Positions 14,434 through 16,508 of a stretch of DNA of 16,508 nucleotides are shown piece by piece. The stretch's first letter is position 1, and every line of letters starts with the position of its first letter. Origin of the DNA: an uncultured Bacilli bacterium (lineage in GTDB: Bacteria; Bacillota_I; Bacilli_A; RF39; UBA660); assembly GCA_947623705.1 (NCBI GenBank), contig CANQHT010000018.1:1-16508 (forward strand). Reading direction: 5' to 3'. The notes beneath the pieces were generated by a model. It saw only the letters and a list, made by a program, of their open reading frames with translations, was not told the DNA's origin and searched no databases. The position numbers and the translations under genes were made by a program.

Positions 14434-15120
14434 ATGGAAAATCAAAATTTACCAGAAGGGTTTGAATGGTGTCGGAAGGCAAAATATGAAGTACAAGCTG
14501 AACTTGCTTGTTATCAAATTACCGAAACTCAACCATTATTAGATGGATTTGAAGAAAAATCATTTGAAGTAAATGGAGCAAAAACGGAATATGCTGTAAA
14601 AACTGGATTTAATGTTTTAGAACAAAATCATTGGACAACAAGTCCAGATAGACCATTTGTTTTAACAGGAACAGTTGGTGAAAGATGGCCAGTTAAGCCT
14701 TCAAATATGACTGCTTATGATGTTGATATGACAAGTATTGGAATACAACCAGCGACTATTTCAACTAAAGATCCTAGCGAACAAGAATTTTTAGTAGCAG
14801 TTCATATTCCAATGGGACAAAGTATAGAAGTTGTTCCAAGTTGAGCATTTTCTGATGATGGGACAATTGATAAAACTCAATTTATGATAGCCAATGATCC
14901 AGCAGCATTAGTTTCCCATTTAGATGGCGATTATGTTGTAGCAAAACATATTGAAGGACAACCTGAATATATGCAATTAAGTGCTGAAGAAAGAAGAACA
15001 AAAGAAATAGCAAAAATATATCAACCAAGAATAATTAATGGTAGTGTAATGCAAACAACTTATGATCATGCTTTAACTCAAGAAGAAATTATTGAAAAAT
15101 ATAAATCAAAAGCATTATAA
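14434..15120 (+). pseudogene. Conserved hypothetical (PGDYG-like) gene interrupted by an in-frame TGA
   Basis: One continuous frame of 229 codons from ATG 14434 to TAA 15118-15120, broken at codon 137 by TGA (14842-14844). The part before the stop has 136 codons; the remainder reads AFSDDGTIDKTQF, then MIANDPAALVSHLDGDYVVA through to YKSKAL. Reading continues smoothly across the stop, and the second part has no ribosome site before its first ATG (14884), so this is one gene. VLTGTVGERWPVKPSNM and LDGDYVVAKHIEG resemble the short strands of PGDYG-type proteins of unknown function; this resemblance is tentative. Promoter and ribosome site (AGGAG, seven bases before ATG) are intact. A single TGG-to-TGA transition is the simplest explanation, either a real nonsense mutation or a sequencing error. 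RF2 is present and other Trp codons are TGG, arguing against UGA as sense. Confidence 0.7.
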
Positions 15121-15131
15121 TTAATAAACAT

Positions 15132-15167
15132 AAAAAAGTAATGAAATTTCGAATCATTACTTTTTTT
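15132..15167. terminator. Bidirectional terminator between convergent genes
   Basis: AAAAAAGTAATGA (15132-15144), loop of nine (AATTTCGAA), TCATTACTTTTTT (15154-15166). The AT flanks give a T run after the core stem in both directions. It ends the plus-strand gene (stop 15118-15120) and the minus-strand GNAT gene (stop 15168-15166). Confidence 0.92.
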
Positions 15168-15693
15168 AATGGCTTTCTTTAGTCATTAAAGCATACGTTT
15201 GAAGTACACCAATAGTATCTTCTATATCAAAATAATCCTTTATATAAAAGCCACATTTTTTATAACAATTTATTGCTTTTATATTATTTTTTAAAGGACA
15301 CATTACTAGAATTTTAGCATTCTTTTCCTTAAATAAAAATTCGGATAATTTATTTATTGCCGAACTACCAATTCCTTTATTATGTTCATTTAATTCACCA
15401 ATAAAGATATCCATTTCATAAATGTTATTACCTTTTAATTTGTATAGTTCTTTGTCTTTTTCATCTAATAATTTGTATTGAATTATTCCGACCGGTTTTT
15501 GCTTATATTCAATCATATAAACAGGAACTTTGGCTTTTTTTAAAGTTCTTGGATAATATTTTTCTTTTATTTCTTTATAATTTAATTTTCGTTGTTCAAA
15601 ATTAGAATATATTTCCTCTTCTTGATACCATTTTTCTAATAATTTATAATCTATATCCTCATCTTTTAACAATCTAATATTAACGTTAGTCAT
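15166..15693 (-). CDS. GNAT-family N-acetyltransferase (AAC(6')-like)
   Basis: 175 residues. GNAT enzymes transfer acetyl from acetyl-CoA to an amine. Seen: N-terminal strand VNIRLLKDEDIDYKLLEKWY, then YYPRTLKKAKVPVYMIEYKQ with KPVGIIQYK; acetyl-CoA binding loop HNKGIGSSA (NKGIGS at 105-110) in the usual motif A place; and NNIKAINCYKKCGF (136-149), the motif B region. The order and several blocks (LEKWY, YYPR, PVYMIEY..PVGIIQY) resemble the aminoglycoside 6'-N-acetyltransferase/Acetyltransf_8 branch. Real aminoglycoside activity cannot be concluded; many relatives act on other small molecules or peptides. ATG 15693 has AAAGGATGA just upstream and is 17 bases after the S66 peptidase stop, so the two are probably one operon. 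Ends at the shared bidirectional terminator. Confidence 0.87.
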   Translation of the reverse strand: MTNVNIRLLKDEDIDYKLLEKWYQEEEIYSNFEQRKLNYKEIKEKYYPRTLKKAKVPVYMIEYKQKPVGIIQYKLLDEKDKELYKLKGNNIYEMDIFIGELNEHNKGIGSSAINKLSEFLFKEKNAKILVMCPLKNNIKAINCYKKCGFYIKDYFDIEDTIGVLQTYALMTKESH

Positions 15694-15710
15694 AAATTCA
15701 TCCTTTTTTA

Positions 15711-16508
15711 TTATTTTATTTTTAATTGTTTCTTATTTTGTTTTTCTTCTTTTGAATATTCTAAAATATTAGAATTAATAAAGATTCTTTTATTATCATA
15801 ATCAATAGTGGCTTCAGCATCATAAGGTAAAATACATCTAGGAACAGAATGGCCAAAATTGACATTATAAAGTACTGGAGTATCTAAATCATTAAATACT
15901 TTTTTATATACTTCTTTATATTCTTCATAATATTTTTCATCAATAGGTTTACCGACAATTACACCTTTAACAAGTTTAAAAATATTTCTGTTCTTTATTT
16001 CTAATAGCATTTTTTCTAATTCTTGAGGTTCTATTCTTAATTCAGAAGTTTCTAAAAATAAAATTTTTTCTTGCCATTCAGCATCAGTTGGAAAAATTTC
16101 ATACTTCTTATAAACTTCTGAGACATCGGGATAAGTAAATCCCGTTAAAGCATCATAAATACTTTCTAAACAACCACCATATAATTTTCCCGTTACAATA
16201 CCCTTACCATTTAAAGTTTCATAGCCATATTCTTCCTTATGCATTACTCTCGGTTTACCAATTTCATCTTTTCCATAATCTGCTCTATCTTCATACCACA
16301 CCGGACTAGAAGTAATTTCAAAGCCCTCACCATCACCAAAAATTTTTTCAAAATAATATTTAGTATAAGGTAGCATCTCGTTATCTAATTCAGCAAGGTC
16401 TACTAATAGACATGGTCCATAAAATGTGGATAACCCTAATTTATTTAACATTAAATGATTATTAGTTGTATCAGAAAAACCGGTAAATATTTTAGGATGT
16501 TTTTGGAC
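15711..16508 (-). CDS. S66-family serine peptidase (LD-carboxypeptidase/MccF-like), 5' end outside the window
   Basis: The open frame continues to the right edge (VQKHPKIFTGFSDTTNNHLM before MLNKLGLSTFYGP), so the Met at 16451 is internal and about 265 C-terminal residues are seen. S66 peptidases cut the amide before a D-amino acid or similar: LdcA removes D-Ala from murein tetrapeptides during recycling, and MccF inactivates microcin C-type peptides. The family's catalytic triad is visible: Ser12 of the fragment in TGFSDTT, Glu153 in ILFLETSE and His220 in NVNFGHSVPR; the GKLYGGCLESI glycine-rich strand is also typical. No membrane helix is seen, so it is probably cytoplasmic. Lys-rich C-terminus. 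Followed after 17 bases by the GNAT gene. LdcA and MccF roles cannot be separated here. Confidence 0.9.
   Translation of the reverse strand, partial: VQKHPKIFTGFSDTTNNHLMLNKLGLSTFYGPCLLVDLAELDNEMLPYTKYYFEKIFGDGEGFEITSSPVWYEDRADYGKDEIGKPRVMHKEEYGYETLNGKGIVTGKLYGGCLESIYDALTGFTYPDVSEVYKKYEIFPTDAEWQEKILFLETSELRIEPQELEKMLLEIKNRNIFKLVKGVIVGKPIDEKYYEEYKEVYKKVFNDLDTPVLYNVNFGHSVPRCILPYDAEATIDYDNKRIFINSNILEYSKEEKQNKKQLKIK

Noticed and set aside
14842..14844. Selenocysteine or UGA=Trp recoding at the internal TGA
   Set aside because: No convincing SECIS-like hairpin directly after the codon was seen; other Trp codons in the window are TGG and an RF2 gene with its UGA autoregulatory site is present. Kept only as an alternative to be tested.
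1..16508. CRISPR arrays, insertion sequences, tRNA or rRNA genes, phage modules
   Set aside because: Reading both strands revealed no spaced direct repeats, transposase motifs, cloverleaf sequences or phage genes.

Overview
The window looks like chromosomal DNA of a low-GC bacterium of the Bacillota/Bacilli, most likely an uncultured gut lineage close to the wall-bearing relatives of Mollicutes. This is an inference from the very AT-rich sequence, nearly universal TAA stops, the gene set (tilS-ftsH-secG, an S-box metK, BspA-type and InlB-type surface proteins) and strong sigma-A promoters (TTGnnn-17-TATAAT). All tryptophans checked are TGG, and a frameshift-regulated prfB (RF2) is present, so UGA is still a stop codon here.

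All genes except one lie on the minus strand. Going 5' to 3' on that strand (high to low coordinates), the right edge holds an S66 LD-carboxypeptidase/MccF-like peptidase (cut by the window end) followed by a GNAT acetyltransferase. They end at a bidirectional terminator shared with the only plus-strand gene (14434-15120), which is interrupted by an in-frame TGA. Next comes metK behind a complete SAM-I riboswitch with mutually exclusive terminator and antiterminator. It is followed by a membrane-anchored SH3/NlpC-P60 wall hydrolase, an unrecognised 256-residue protein, a conserved membrane protein, and prfB with its programmed +1 frameshift site.

After the prfB terminator comes a BspA-like (DUF285) surface protein. 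Its promoter has a run of nine G residues placed inside the 17-bp spacer between -35 and -10, which is the classical architecture of a phase-variable promoter and the most striking feature of the window. Then comes the tilS-ftsH-secG operon (overlapping genes; FtsH carries an unusual C-terminal Rho-N/SAP-like tail), an unrecognised 145-residue protein, and a two-gene operon. That operon encodes a membrane-anchored InlB B-repeat protein and a membrane-anchored CHAP amidase with a cadherin-like domain. The left edge holds the first 32 codons of a phosphoglycerate mutase gene with its promoter.

Functionally the window mixes housekeeping (translation termination, tRNA-Ile2 modification, secretion and membrane proteolysis, SAM synthesis, glycolysis) with an envelope theme: three peptidoglycan-type hydrolases (CHAP, NlpC/P60, S66) and two surface proteins. 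No rRNA, tRNA, CRISPR array, insertion sequence or phage gene was seen. The only gene-free stretch over 300 bases (14125-14433) is filled by the SAM riboswitch, its terminator and two divergent promoters.
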